Made by a program: the position numbers and the translations under genes. Below, in pieces: positions 42,852 through 52,044 of a stretch of DNA of 64,000 nt (position 1 is its first letter; each line of letters opens with the position of its first letter). The notes under the pieces were generated by a model. The model was given only the letters and a program-made list of their open reading frames with translations, ran no database searches and was not told the origin of the DNA. The stretch is from assembly GCA_014238425.1 (NCBI GenBank), contig JABABD010000016.1, forward strand, positions 124,001 to 188,000, read 5' to 3'. The DNA comes from Flavobacteriaceae bacterium (lineage in GTDB: Bacteria > Bacteroidota > Bacteroidia > Flavobacteriales > Flavobacteriaceae).

Positions 42852-45800
42852 ATGATAAACTGGATTCGTAAAGGTGCTAATCCCATAATTCTACTATGGG
42901 TTTTCATCACCATCGTTATTATTATTTGTAATTCTTTTTTTAGAATTAATGACTACGTTAGTTTTCCACAACATGGACATTTTGAGGATTTTGATGCTGT
43001 AACACAATTCATAAAGGATAGCAGTAAGGTTTTTTTGTATAGACTATACTTTGTCTTAGATTTTGTTTGGGCTTTTTTATTGTTATCTATTATTGGTTTT
43101 TTAATACGAGAAATGGATGCTAAATCCATTTCTTTTGGAAAAAATCGTAGATTATCTCTTTTTCAGATCTATGCAATTTGTGCTGTTTTGGCATTCATTT
43201 TTGATGTGATTGAAGGGGTATGCTATCTTTTTTATTTAGGGAAATACCTCAAGATCATTGTTTCAATTAAAGTGATTTTTTACATATTGTGTTTTGCTTT
43301 TTTTCTGTATTGGGCGCTTAAAAAATATGTTTTTTCTGATTTTAAATCCCTGTTTAGGTTTGTTATTACATCTGGACTTAGTTTGGTTTTTATAGTGTTG
43401 ATTTACGCTTTGTTAACTGCTATGCCTCAAGGAGGAACGCTAATAGTCCATTTATTTTACAGCCCTCTTAATATCATCTTCTTTTTCTTCTTACTTACAT
43501 TCTTAGCAATCATGATATCTCATTATCCAGTATATGTAGATATTTGGCTAAATGGAGACAATAAAAGTGTTGAACTCAAAATGGCGAAACATGGGATTCG
43601 TTTTTTAGGTTTCGGGATTATTTATTACAATACACTGAAAACTAAAAAGGCAAGGAAACATGGCTTTAATAATAAGAGAGTAAATGCTTTAAGGCGAAGT
43701 TTGGGCGTGTTTCTTTATGTGGCAGTTTTTAATATTTTTTTAAGAGTAGCCTCCCAGTTCTTCGAGATAGATTTTAATATTAATGGACTAACGGCATTGA
43801 TATTAGTTATTACGCTGGTAATCTATAACAATATGGGAGAGGAATATATACGCTGGAAAAGTGTCATTCAGGATGATGATATTGACATTGAGCAAAAGCG
43901 ACTGGTTGTTCTTAAAATTGTAAAATATGTTGGTGGATTTCCTCGATATTTTATTTTTAGTACAACGCTAGTATTCATAACAGCATTAATATCTTTCTTT
44001 TCTCAATGGAGTCGTATATCTTTATGTTTATTGGTGGTGACTTTGGCATTCCAAATGTTCTTGTATACTTATTTTAAAATTTGCCGTACCTACTTTAAGT
44101 ATATTTTTTATTCGGATAAGTTAAAAGCTTTCAATCCAGAGATGTTCAACCCGGATACGGAAGCTCTTTTTAAGCAATATAACCCTAAACCAAATCGTGG
44201 TAAATCCTGGTATTTTAGACAATATGGAAAATTAAGTGATAATGTGCAGTATTTGAAATTAATGCAGTTTAGTGGTTATGTAGCGTTGTTCGTGGTAATC
44301 TTGGCAAATGCTATCTTCGATTTTGCCAGCTACTTGAATCCCTTAAACATTATTCTATTATACATTGTACTAATATATTCTATCATTATCATAACGTTTA
44401 AGCATGTACTCTACTATCATCGCAATAAAGTAGATACGTCATCAATATATCAGGAATTCTTTAGTTATGGCATTCCAATTTTCACGGTCATGTTTGGGAT
44501 ATGGCTTGGATATAATCTATCGATTAAAAATGATTTGCACGAGCTTAAATTGGTTGAAAAAAAAGAAACACCTCTCAAGCAATCTGCCTTCCTAAGATCT
44601 ATGACCAATGGTAATGGGCAATCTAAGAAGAATAACTATTTTTTTGTCGGTTCTTATGGAGGTGGATTGAAAGCCAACCTTTGGAATTTACTGATCTTTA
44701 ATGAGCTTGAAAAGAATAACGAGAAGGCTTTCTTAAGTCGAACTATTGCCATGTCTGGAGTATCTGGCGGAGCTGTTGGGATAGGTAATTTTGCCGCCTT
44801 GACTTATGAGAACAAAGCTCAGAAAGAAGTAGATTCTTTAATTTTTGAGATTGGGAACTCTAATGTACTATCCAATGAGTTGGTATATTTGTTAGGTAAG
44901 GACTTGGTGAGGGAACACTTGCCTTATTTTAGCTATCAAGGAACAGATAGGTCATATAAAAGTATGGAGCATCATGCTAAACTTACGGGCATGAAAGAGC
45001 GCTATAATACCTTGAGTTATACCGATTATTGGTTGCAGATGTATCGTGCTCGCAAAGGAAAATTTCCAGCATTGATAATGAATACAACTTCTACAAGTGG
45101 AAAACAAGGTGTAGCGTCTACGGTTACCTTTTCTGAAAACACGTTCCCTGCTGCAGATGATATATTGGATTTTAATGGCAATCTTTCATCAAAAACGCTG
45201 ACGTATTTTGGAGCAGTATCTACAACAAATCGTTTTCCATTGTTTAGCCCTACAGCTAAGATAGTTTCTAAAGGGAGTTATTTAGATGGCGGTTATTTTG
45301 AGAATTCAGGTATGTTGAGTGTATTAGAGCTTTATGATGCTATTGCAGGAGATCGTTCTAAGCCTTATAACAGGCAGATCAATCCTGTTTTTATAAATAT
45401 CATTAATTCTGAGGACTATTATATTGCCAAAAAGGTTTTAAACGATTGGAATTTTAAAAAGAGAAGCCTAAGTGAGGCTGGAGAGATCTCCTCCATTCTT
45501 GAGACTGTAGTATCAATCGATAAATTACCACGTTATGTGTATGATAAGATCCAGAAGAGAGGATTTATAATTGAACCAATTATGATGCCTCATAAAATAA
45601 CGTATGCAAAAGTCAAAGCTGTATTAGGTGCAGATGTTGATGACCCAATAAGGTTGATGAAATTTATTAAACAGCATAACGATACAATCAATAGTGTGTT
45701 AAAGGTTTATGAACCATATGATTATAAGAAATGGGGTGTTGTTCAGCCACCACTAGCGCGTGTCTTGAGTGAGCCATCAGTACGTTATCAGGAAGCCATG

Positions 45801-45986
45801 GTAAAAAATCACCCATATATTCTGGAAACGATACAACGCATCAATGAGTATGTAAAGTCTGATGAGATATTAGATATTAACGTACAAGAAAACCTAAAAC
45901 AACGACCTAAAAGAGACTATTTGAAAAAAGGTGAACTGAGAAAAATAGATTCGAAAAAACCCAATTCAAAAATTAAACTTGAATAA
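42852..45986 (+). CDS. Polytopic membrane protein with patatin-like phospholipase domain
   Basis: A 1044-residue protein. The N-terminal 570 residues hold about ten or more membrane helices. The C-terminal cytosolic or periplasmic part is patatin-like. The oxyanion stretch is SYGGGLKANLW, the nucleophile motif is GVSGG with Ser638, and the catalytic Asp812 lies in YLDGGYFENSGM. Together these form the Ser-Asp dyad of patatins and lysophospholipases. A membrane-anchored patatin would act on phospholipids at the membrane or on released acyl chains. The gene's 3' end overlaps the convergent carboxylase gene by 14 bp. No terminator is seen there. Confidence 0.88.
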   Translation: MINWIRKGANPIILLWVFITIVIIICNSFFRINDYVSFPQHGHFEDFDAVTQFIKDSSKVFLYRLYFVLDFVWAFLLLSIIGFLIREMDAKSISFGKNRRLSLFQIYAICAVLAFIFDVIEGVCYLFYLGKYLKIIVSIKVIFYILCFAFFLYWALKKYVFSDFKSLFRFVITSGLSLVFIVLIYALLTAMPQGGTLIVHLFYSPLNIIFFFFLLTFLAIMISHYPVYVDIWLNGDNKSVELKMAKHGIRFLGFGIIYYNTLKTKKARKHGFNNKRVNALRRSLGVFLYVAVFNIFLRVASQFFEIDFNINGLTALILVITLVIYNNMGEEYIRWKSVIQDDDIDIEQKRLVVLKIVKYVGGFPRYFIFSTTLVFITALISFFSQWSRISLCLLVVTLAFQMFLYTYFKICRTYFKYIFYSDKLKAFNPEMFNPDTEALFKQYNPKPNRGKSWYFRQYGKLSDNVQYLKLMQFSGYVALFVVILANAIFDFASYLNPLNIILLYIVLIYSIIIITFKHVLYYHRNKVDTSSIYQEFFSYGIPIFTVMFGIWLGYNLSIKNDLHELKLVEKKETPLKQSAFLRSMTNGNGQSKKNNYFFVGSYGGGLKANLWNLLIFNELEKNNEKAFLSRTIAMSGVSGGAVGIGNFAALTYENKAQKEVDSLIFEIGNSNVLSNELVYLLGKDLVREHLPYFSYQGTDRSYKSMEHHAKLTGMKERYNTLSYTDYWLQMYRARKGKFPALIMNTTSTSGKQGVASTVTFSENTFPAADDILDFNGNLSSKTLTYFGAVSTTNRFPLFSPTAKIVSKGSYLDGGYFENSGMLSVLELYDAIAGDRSKPYNRQINPVFINIINSEDYYIAKKVLNDWNFKKRSLSEAGEISSILETVVSIDKLPRYVYDKIQKRGFIIEPIMMPHKITYAKVKAVLGADVDDPIRLMKFIKQHNDTINSVLKVYEPYDYKKWGVVQPPLARVLSEPSVRYQEAMVKNHPYILETIQRINEYVKSDEILDINVQENLKQRPKRDYLKKGELRKIDSKKPNSKIKLE

Positions 45987-47613
45987 TACCCATATTAAAT
46001 GTTTTCTCTATAGGAGCGTGATTAGCTGCTTCAATACCTATGCTTATCCATTTACGCGTGTCTAAGGGATCTATAATGCCATCTGTCCATATCCGAGATG
46101 CTGCGTAATAAGGAGAAACTTGTCGATCATACCTATCTTTTATTTTATTGAAAAGTTCAGTTTCTTTTTCTTTGGTGATTTTCTCTCCTTGTTTTTCTAA
46201 GGAAGCTTTTTCAATTTGCAATAAAACTTTTGCTGCAGAATTGCCACTCATTACGGCTAATTCTGCACTTGGCCAAGCTGCAATTAATCTTGGGTCATAA
46301 GCTTTTCCACACATAGCGTAGTTGCCGGCGCCATAAGAATTTCCAATGATAATAGTGAATTTTGGTACCACAGAATTACTTACAGCATTCACCATTTTTG
46401 CTCCATCCTTTATAATGCCACCATGCTCACTTTTACTTCCAACCATAAAGCCTGTGACATCTTGTAAGAATACTAAAGGGATTTTCTTTTGATTACAATT
46501 GGCAATGAATCGTGTAGCTTTATCTGCTGAATCAGAATAAATAACACCTCCAAACTGCATTTCGCTTGGCTTGGTCTTTGCTTTAGTGGTTTTTACAAGT
46601 TTTCTTTGATTCGCAACAATACCTATAGACCAGCCATCAATTCGAGCATATCCAGTAAGTATGGTTTGTCCATAACCTTGTTTGTATTCTTCAAATTCGG
46701 AGCCATCTACCAAGCGCTTGATGATGTCTCTCATATCATATTGATCGGCTCTAGACTTTGGAATGATACCATAAATATCTTCTTGCTTCTCTTTTGGCTT
46801 TTTTGATATAATCCTATTGAAGCCAGCTTTGTCATAATCTCCAATTTTATCAATAATACTTTTGATTTTGTCTAAAGCGTCTTTATCATCTTTAGCTTTG
46901 TAATCTGTAACGCCAGAAACTTCACAATGTGTCGTAGCACCTCCAAGGGTTTCATTATCTATAGACTCTCCAATAGCAGCTTTCACTAAATAACTTCCAG
47001 CAAGGAAAATGCTTCCCGTTTTATCTACAATAAGAGCTTCATCACTCATTATAGGAAGATACGCACCACCAGCAACACAGCTTCCCATAACGGCAGCTAT
47101 TTGCGTGATACCCATACTACTCATAATGGCATTGTTTCTAAAAATACGACCAAAATGCTCCTTATCAGGAAAAATTTCATCTTGCATCGGTAAATAAACA
47201 CCAGCACTATCAACTAAATAAATGATTGGTAACTTGTTTTCAATAGATATTTCTTGAGCACGTAAATTTTTCTTTCCAGTGATTGGAAACCAAGCACCAG
47301 CTTTAACGGTGGCATCATTGGCAACCACAATACACAACCTGCCTTTGACGTACCCAATTTTAATGATAACACCAGCAGATGGACATCCACCATGTTCTTC
47401 ATACATATCTTCTCCTGCAAAAGCTGCAATTTCAATCGAAGCTTTTTTGTCTAAAAGGTAATCTATACGCTCTCTGGCTGTTAACTTGCCTTTGGAATGA
47501 TGCTTTTCTATGCGTTTTTCACCTCCACCAAGTTTTACTTTTGCATATTTTTTCTTTAACTCTGACAGTAAAAGTTTGTTATGATCTTCGTTTTTATTGA
47601 AGTTGATATCCAT
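45973..47613 (-). CDS. Acyl-CoA carboxylase carboxyltransferase (beta) subunit
   Basis: A 546-residue biotin-dependent carboxyltransferase that moves CO2 from carboxybiotin to an acyl-CoA, most like the 3-methylcrotonyl-CoA carboxylase beta subunit. The two crotonase-like halves contain the acyl-CoA-binding oxyanion sites MGSCVAGGAYLPIMSDE and IGNSYGAGNYAMCGKAYDPR, with the GKLTARERIDYLLD opening. The length fits MccB/PccB. The biotin-carrying alpha subunit is not next to it, so it must be encoded elsewhere. Leucine breakdown is the likely pathway, but propionyl- or acetyl-CoA carboxylase activity cannot be excluded. Confidence 0.9.
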   Translation of the reverse strand: MDINFNKNEDHNKLLLSELKKKYAKVKLGGGEKRIEKHHSKGKLTARERIDYLLDKKASIEIAAFAGEDMYEEHGGCPSAGVIIKIGYVKGRLCIVVANDATVKAGAWFPITGKKNLRAQEISIENKLPIIYLVDSAGVYLPMQDEIFPDKEHFGRIFRNNAIMSSMGITQIAAVMGSCVAGGAYLPIMSDEALIVDKTGSIFLAGSYLVKAAIGESIDNETLGGATTHCEVSGVTDYKAKDDKDALDKIKSIIDKIGDYDKAGFNRIISKKPKEKQEDIYGIIPKSRADQYDMRDIIKRLVDGSEFEEYKQGYGQTILTGYARIDGWSIGIVANQRKLVKTTKAKTKPSEMQFGGVIYSDSADKATRFIANCNQKKIPLVFLQDVTGFMVGSKSEHGGIIKDGAKMVNAVSNSVVPKFTIIIGNSYGAGNYAMCGKAYDPRLIAAWPSAELAVMSGNSAAKVLLQIEKASLEKQGEKITKEKETELFNKIKDRYDRQVSPYYAASRIWTDGIIDPLDTRKWISIGIEAANHAPIEKTFNMGIIQV

Positions 47614-47812
47614 GCATATTTGGTTTGTGGCTAAAGTACAAAAGAAGCTATTGAAACGAAAATGAGGCTAATGAAACTTAAATGAATACTATAGGATTTT
47701 TCTGAATTCGCCTTACAATACCACGTCATTCATCGAATTTTCGTTTAATACTGCCAATAGCGGCATTAGATTTAATATATTTAAGTACCAAAATCTTTAA
47801 TACCTACTTATC

Positions 47813-49561
47813 ATGACTACGTTTAAAACAAAGTTACTCGTACTCTTTTTTATTGTCAGTAATTCAATATTCGTTTTCTCTCAACAAGAAGAAATACTAC
47901 CAAAAGGGCTTACGCAATCCGAGAAAGAATTAGTATCTCAATTCCAGTTCAGGAATTCAAGAAGAACCTCACCACCAACGGGTCCAGTTAGGACATCTGC
48001 AGAATGGGAAGAAGTTGAATATCTTGTTGTAAGATGGACATCTAGTTTTCAAAATATTCTTAGACAGATAGTTGAAGTAGGTGTTGCTGAGTGTAAAGTT
48101 TTGATAGTCACTCAAAACCAATCAAGTGTGTCTTCATATCTTACTTCAAACGGAATAAGCTTAACAAATATCACGTTTATAAATACAGCTTCAAATAGCA
48201 TTTGGATTAGAGATTATGCAGCCAACACTATCTACTCAAATGATGTGGGGCAAAGATCTCTTGTAGATTGGATCTATAACCGACCAAGACCATATGACGA
48301 TGTGGTGCCTGCTGCACATGCAAGCACAACAGGAATACCTTTATACATAACAGACTCTGGTACCAATGACATGGTGAATACTGGAGGAAATTTCATGTCT
48401 GATGGCTTAGGTAATGCATTTGCCTCTGAGTTGGTTCTAGAAGAAAATGAAGCAGGAAACCCTTATGGCGTATCTGCAAAAACGGAATTGCAGATAGACA
48501 ATATCATGTATAATTACATGGGAATTGATAATTATATAAAAATGCCAACATTAACATATGACGCTATTCATCATATTGATATGCATATGAAATTACTGGA
48601 TGAAGAAACCTTATTGGTAAGTAAATATCCTAATGGTGTTGCAGATGGCCCTGAAATTGAAGCTAATATACAATATGTACTAGATAATTTTCAATCTCCG
48701 TTCGGGACACCTTATAATGTGAAATGGATTGATGCTCCACCTAGTTCTTCAGGTAGCTATCCAGATACCGGTGGATATTATAGAACGTTCAGCAATTCGT
48801 TGATCGTTAACAAATCGATTATAGTTCCAACGTATAGAGCATCTGTTGATGCAGCTGCTTTGGCATACTATCAGGAGTTAATGCCTGGATACAATATTGT
48901 TGGAATAGATGTAGATGACTCAGGAGAGAATTTAATCTCTCAAGTTGGAGCAATTCACTGTATAACACATACCATTGGAGTCAGCGATCCATTATGGATG
49001 GTACACCAACCTGTTGAGCAAGTAAATTCTGGGTCGATCATTACAATAGATGCCATGTTGAAGCACAATTCTGGAATCAATAGCGCAAAGGTATTTTGGA
49101 GAGCTGAAGGAACCTCAACGTGGAATGAAACAGCAATGTCTTACGTAAGTGGTGATGATTGGACTGCTAATCTACCAGTTGCTGCGAGTGCTAACAATAT
49201 GGATTACTATATCTGGGCAGAAGCCACTTCTGGAAAGACACTCACAAGGCCTATTGTGGCACCTCAAGGTTACTGGAAAACTGAAACACAAACACTATCT
49301 TCTGATGAATGGGCAAATAATAGTATCTCTGCACCATATCCAAATCCAGCAATAGATAAAGTATCTTTTAATCTTAATAATGTAAGCGGATCCATAAACA
49401 TATCCATTCATAACTTGCTAGGTCAAAAATTGTACAATAATAGAGTAGATAACGGTAATGGCATTATCACTCTTAATTTAAAAGAAGATTGGCAAGGAAT
49501 ACTTTTAGTGTCTTTTGAAGGAGATTTTGGACGAGTAGATAAGAAAATCATAAAACAATAA
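47813..49561 (+). CDS. Secreted peptidylarginine-deiminase-like enzyme with T9SS sorting tail
   Basis: A 582-residue protein with a signal peptide (1-24) and a C-terminal Por-secretion-type sorting domain (about 505-582). The tail opens SAPYPNPAIDKVSF and ends in KKIIKQ, so it is exported by the type IX system and probably fixed to the cell surface. The catalytic part is of the PAD_porph/agmatine deiminase fold: SIWIRDYA with Asp, the GGNFMSD loop, HHIDMHMK with His and Asp, and Cys383 after His382 in QVGAIHCITHT. The bacterial relative is the Porphyromonas deiminase that citrullinates C-terminal arginines. Whether proteins or free guanidino compounds are the substrate is unknown. Confidence 0.88.
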   Translation: MTTFKTKLLVLFFIVSNSIFVFSQQEEILPKGLTQSEKELVSQFQFRNSRRTSPPTGPVRTSAEWEEVEYLVVRWTSSFQNILRQIVEVGVAECKVLIVTQNQSSVSSYLTSNGISLTNITFINTASNSIWIRDYAANTIYSNDVGQRSLVDWIYNRPRPYDDVVPAAHASTTGIPLYITDSGTNDMVNTGGNFMSDGLGNAFASELVLEENEAGNPYGVSAKTELQIDNIMYNYMGIDNYIKMPTLTYDAIHHIDMHMKLLDEETLLVSKYPNGVADGPEIEANIQYVLDNFQSPFGTPYNVKWIDAPPSSSGSYPDTGGYYRTFSNSLIVNKSIIVPTYRASVDAAALAYYQELMPGYNIVGIDVDDSGENLISQVGAIHCITHTIGVSDPLWMVHQPVEQVNSGSIITIDAMLKHNSGINSAKVFWRAEGTSTWNETAMSYVSGDDWTANLPVAASANNMDYYIWAEATSGKTLTRPIVAPQGYWKTETQTLSSDEWANNSISAPYPNPAIDKVSFNLNNVSGSINISIHNLLGQKLYNNRVDNGNGIITLNLKEDWQGILLVSFEGDFGRVDKKIIKQ

Positions 49562-49582
49562 TCTTACTTTTAGGATAAAACT

Positions 49583-49615
49583 AAAAACCCTTTTAATGAG
49601 CGAAAGGGTTTTTTT
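49583..49615 (+). terminator. Terminator of the deiminase-like gene
   Basis: AAAAACCCTTT pairs with AAAGGGTTTTT around a 9-base loop, ending in seven Ts, 21 bp after the stop codon. Confidence 0.9.
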
Positions 49616-49647
49616 ATGATTAAATGTATTACATGGAAATAGTTTCC

Positions 49648-49678
49648 TTGGAAAATAAATATATTCTTCTTATATTTG
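49648..49678 (+). promoter_or_regulatory. Promoter of the DoxX-reductase-MarR-pirin operon
   Basis: TTG at 49648-49650 and TATATTTG at 49671-49678 are separated by 20 bp, matching the Bacteroidota consensus. The ATG follows 22 bp later. Confidence 0.6.
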
Positions 49679-49700
49679 CTCATAATTAAAACCAACAATA

Positions 49701-50057
49701 ATGAAAAGAGATAAGATTATTTATTACATCGCTACAGGATTACTGACATTACTGATGCTTTATTCGGTGAGTATGTATTTTTTTAAACATGATGCCGTGT
49801 CGCAAATGTTTACCAATTTCGGGTATCCAAGTTATATTATTTATCCATACGCAGTTGCCAAACTACTGGGCTTGTTCGCCATTTGGAATCCTAACTTCAA
49901 AACAATTAAAGAATGGGCTTATGCAGGGTTCTTTTTTGCATTTGTTCTAGCATTTTTTGCACATTACATGATTGGTGATGGTGAACAAATGGGAGCTTTA
50001 ATTGCGTTAGTGTTGTTGACTATATCTTATATTTTCTACAAAAAATCCAGCAAATAG
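49701..50057 (+). CDS. DoxX-like membrane protein
   Basis: A 118-residue protein with four helices in the DoxX-like pattern, including YIIYPYAVAKLLGLFAIWNP and the short loop with FKTIKEWAYAG. DoxX-type proteins take part in thiol redox and oxidative-stress responses. It is the first gene of a four-gene operon (1 bp gap to the reductase gene), followed by a MarR regulator and a pirin, a common redox-stress set. Confidence 0.88.
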   Translation: MKRDKIIYYIATGLLTLLMLYSVSMYFFKHDAVSQMFTNFGYPSYIIYPYAVAKLLGLFAIWNPNFKTIKEWAYAGFFFAFVLAFFAHYMIGDGEQMGALIALVLLTISYIFYKKSSK

Positions 50058-50058
50058 T

Positions 50059-50589
50059 ATGAAACAAATAATAGCGTTTGGAGGTAGTAATAGTAAGGCC
50101 TCAATAAATAAGCAATTAGCGGCGTATACTGCTGGAAGAGTGACTAATGCACAAGTACAAGTATTGGATTTAAATGATTTTGAATTACCACTCTATGGTA
50201 TTGATCTAGAGAATGAACATGGCATTCCAGATACTGCTAAGAAATTTTTAAAACTGATAAAATCTGCTGATGGTATTGTGTTATCATTAGCTGAACATAA
50301 TGGAGCTTATGCGTCGGTTTTCAAGAATATTTTTGACTGGATGTCACGAATAGACAATAAATTTTGGAGTAATACACCTATGATATTAATGGCGACTTCT
50401 CCTGGAGGTAGAGGTGGAGCTACGGTTCTAGGAATTGCTAAAGGTAGTTTTCCTCATCTTGGTGGCAATATTATTGCAGATTTTTCTTTGCCCTCGTTTT
50501 ACGATAATTTTTCAGAAAAGGGCGTTAAAGATGAGCAATTGTCCAAAAATCTTAACGAAGCAATTTCTATGTTTGAAAATGCATTGTAA
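50059..50589 (+). CDS. NADPH-dependent FMN reductase-family protein
   Basis: A 176-residue flavodoxin-fold flavoprotein. The FMN phosphate loop is GGSNSKASINKQ at the N-terminus, and LSLAEHNGAYASVFKN plus TSPGGRGG bind the isoalloxazine ring and pyridine nucleotide. It can reduce quinones, azo dyes or chromate in the cytosol. Its stop codon overlaps the MarR start by one base (TAATG), so the two are translationally coupled. Confidence 0.9.
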   Translation: MKQIIAFGGSNSKASINKQLAAYTAGRVTNAQVQVLDLNDFELPLYGIDLENEHGIPDTAKKFLKLIKSADGIVLSLAEHNGAYASVFKNIFDWMSRIDNKFWSNTPMILMATSPGGRGGATVLGIAKGSFPHLGGNIIADFSLPSFYDNFSEKGVKDEQLSKNLNEAISMFENAL

Positions 50590-51026
50590 TGGGAGATATT
50601 GGCAAAGACATAAAATCAAGGTTTGCAAATGATAAGGTGAAAGCCCTGATCAATATTATATATACAGCTAATTGGCTTAATAGCAAACAAAACGAGTTCT
50701 TTAAGCCATTCGGAATCTCTCCTCAACAGTTTAATATTTTAAGAATTTTAAAAGGCGCAGGAGAGTCGCTTAAAGTACAGGTGATTAAAGAACGAATGAT
50801 TGAAAGATCTCCAAACGCCACTCGATTAATGGACAAGTTATGTACTAAAGATTTGATAGAACGTATTCCATGTCCATATGATAGGAGAGTAGTACATATC
50901 GCTATAACAGAACCTGGCTTGGAATTATTAAATGATATCTCTAAGAATTTCAAGGAAGACATACTAGAAAACTTAAGCTTAAAAGAAGCAAAGCTGCTGA
51001 GTGATTTATTAGATAAAATTAGATAA
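50589..51026 (+). CDS. MarR-family transcription regulator
   Basis: A 145-residue winged-helix dimer. FGISPQQFNILRILKG leads to the HTH VIKERMIERSPNATRLMDKL and the wing LIERIPCPYDRRVVHI. MarR proteins sense phenolic or oxidising compounds and usually repress the genes around them. Here the likely targets are the operon itself and perhaps the region at 49648. The only clear Cys (in the wing) could sense thiol oxidants, but that is speculative. Confidence 0.93.
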   Translation: MGDIGKDIKSRFANDKVKALINIIYTANWLNSKQNEFFKPFGISPQQFNILRILKGAGESLKVQVIKERMIERSPNATRLMDKLCTKDLIERIPCPYDRRVVHIAITEPGLELLNDISKNFKEDILENLSLKEAKLLSDLLDKIR

Positions 51027-51040
51027 GAAAGGATTGAAAA

Positions 51041-51910
51041 ATGAAACTGAATACAATAAAGACAATAGGACGAAGTGATTTCGTTAATATGGGGCCGATT
51101 GAGTTGAGACAACCAATTCCAACGCAACAAATAGAAAACATTGACCCATTTATATTGCTTCATCATTATGGACCATATAGAATAGATGAGAAAAATAATC
51201 CGTTCGATCTTGGGCCTCATCCTCATAGAGGATTCGAACCCATCACATTTTTGATTCAAGGAGAGCAACTACATAGAGATTCTCTAGGTCACGAAAGTGT
51301 TGTAAAAGCTGGAGATGTGCAATGGACAACTGCTGGCAGAGGAATTATTCATGCAGAAGGTCCGACTAAAGAGTTTGTGAAAAAAGGAGGAACTCTTGAA
51401 GGCATTCAATTGTGGTTAAATCTTCCTGCCGAAAAAAAAATGATTCCTGCTGATTATCAACATGCAAAGAATGAAGATTTCAATGTAATATCATCTGATG
51501 ATGAAAAGGTAAATATTCAAGTTATTGCAGGTGAGTTAAACGGTTTTTACGGTAGAATAAAGACACAAACAGCTGTAAATGCTTTTATGATTAATGTTGA
51601 AGAAAGTGGTGTTTATGAAATAAAGATACCGAAGGAGCACCAATCACTAATTTATCTACTTAACGGTAACGTGAGTATAAATGATGAACTTAGTTTGACT
51701 CAAGACCAGAATCAATTGATTGAATTTAATCAAGATGGTGAAGGATTTTCAATAAGAGGACACGCTAAAAGTAAGTTGTTGTTCCTGTCTGGTGAGCCTT
51801 TTAATGAAAAAATTGCAAGTTGGGGCCCTTATGTCATGAATACTCAAACAGAAATCATGGAAGCACTACGAGATTACCAAGATGGCAAAATGGGTTTTTT
51901 ACCAACTTAG
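51041..51910 (+). CDS. Pirin-family protein
   Basis: A 289-residue double cupin. The N-terminal pirin motif GPHPHRGFEPITFLI and the later RGIIHAEGP supply the His/His/His/Glu iron site, and a second cupin follows. Some bacterial pirins oxidise quercetin or regulate central metabolism by protein contact. It is the last gene of the redox operon, 14 bp after the marR gene. No strong terminator is visible behind it. Confidence 0.92.
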   Translation: MKLNTIKTIGRSDFVNMGPIELRQPIPTQQIENIDPFILLHHYGPYRIDEKNNPFDLGPHPHRGFEPITFLIQGEQLHRDSLGHESVVKAGDVQWTTAGRGIIHAEGPTKEFVKKGGTLEGIQLWLNLPAEKKMIPADYQHAKNEDFNVISSDDEKVNIQVIAGELNGFYGRIKTQTAVNAFMINVEESGVYEIKIPKEHQSLIYLLNGNVSINDELSLTQDQNQLIEFNQDGEGFSIRGHAKSKLLFLSGEPFNEKIASWGPYVMNTQTEIMEALRDYQDGKMGFLPT

Positions 51911-51986
51911 CAAGTTCTAATGCCTGTTTTTCTTATCAAAATAAGTAGTTAATAGTTAATACTAGGATTTTGTCGAAAAAAAACTG

Positions 51987-52013
51987 TTGTAACGTTTTTA
52001 GAGTTTATGTTTG
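51987..52013 (+). promoter_or_regulatory. Candidate promoter of the T9SS cargo gene
   Basis: TTG (51987-51989) and TATGTTTG (52006-52013) are 16 bp apart, slightly short for the consensus. The ATG at 52045 follows 31 bp later. Confidence 0.45.
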
Positions 52014-52044
52014 AAATCTAGATAATGCCCAAATCTATGATTTT

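Noticed and set aside
45973..45986. Tail-to-tail overlap of the patatin and carboxylase genes as a special antisense device
   Set aside because: A 14-bp convergent overlap is common in compact genomes, and both ends look natural.
50723..51268. 181-residue ORF antisense to the marR and pirin genes
   Set aside because: It overlaps two clear genes in reverse and has no recognisable domain.
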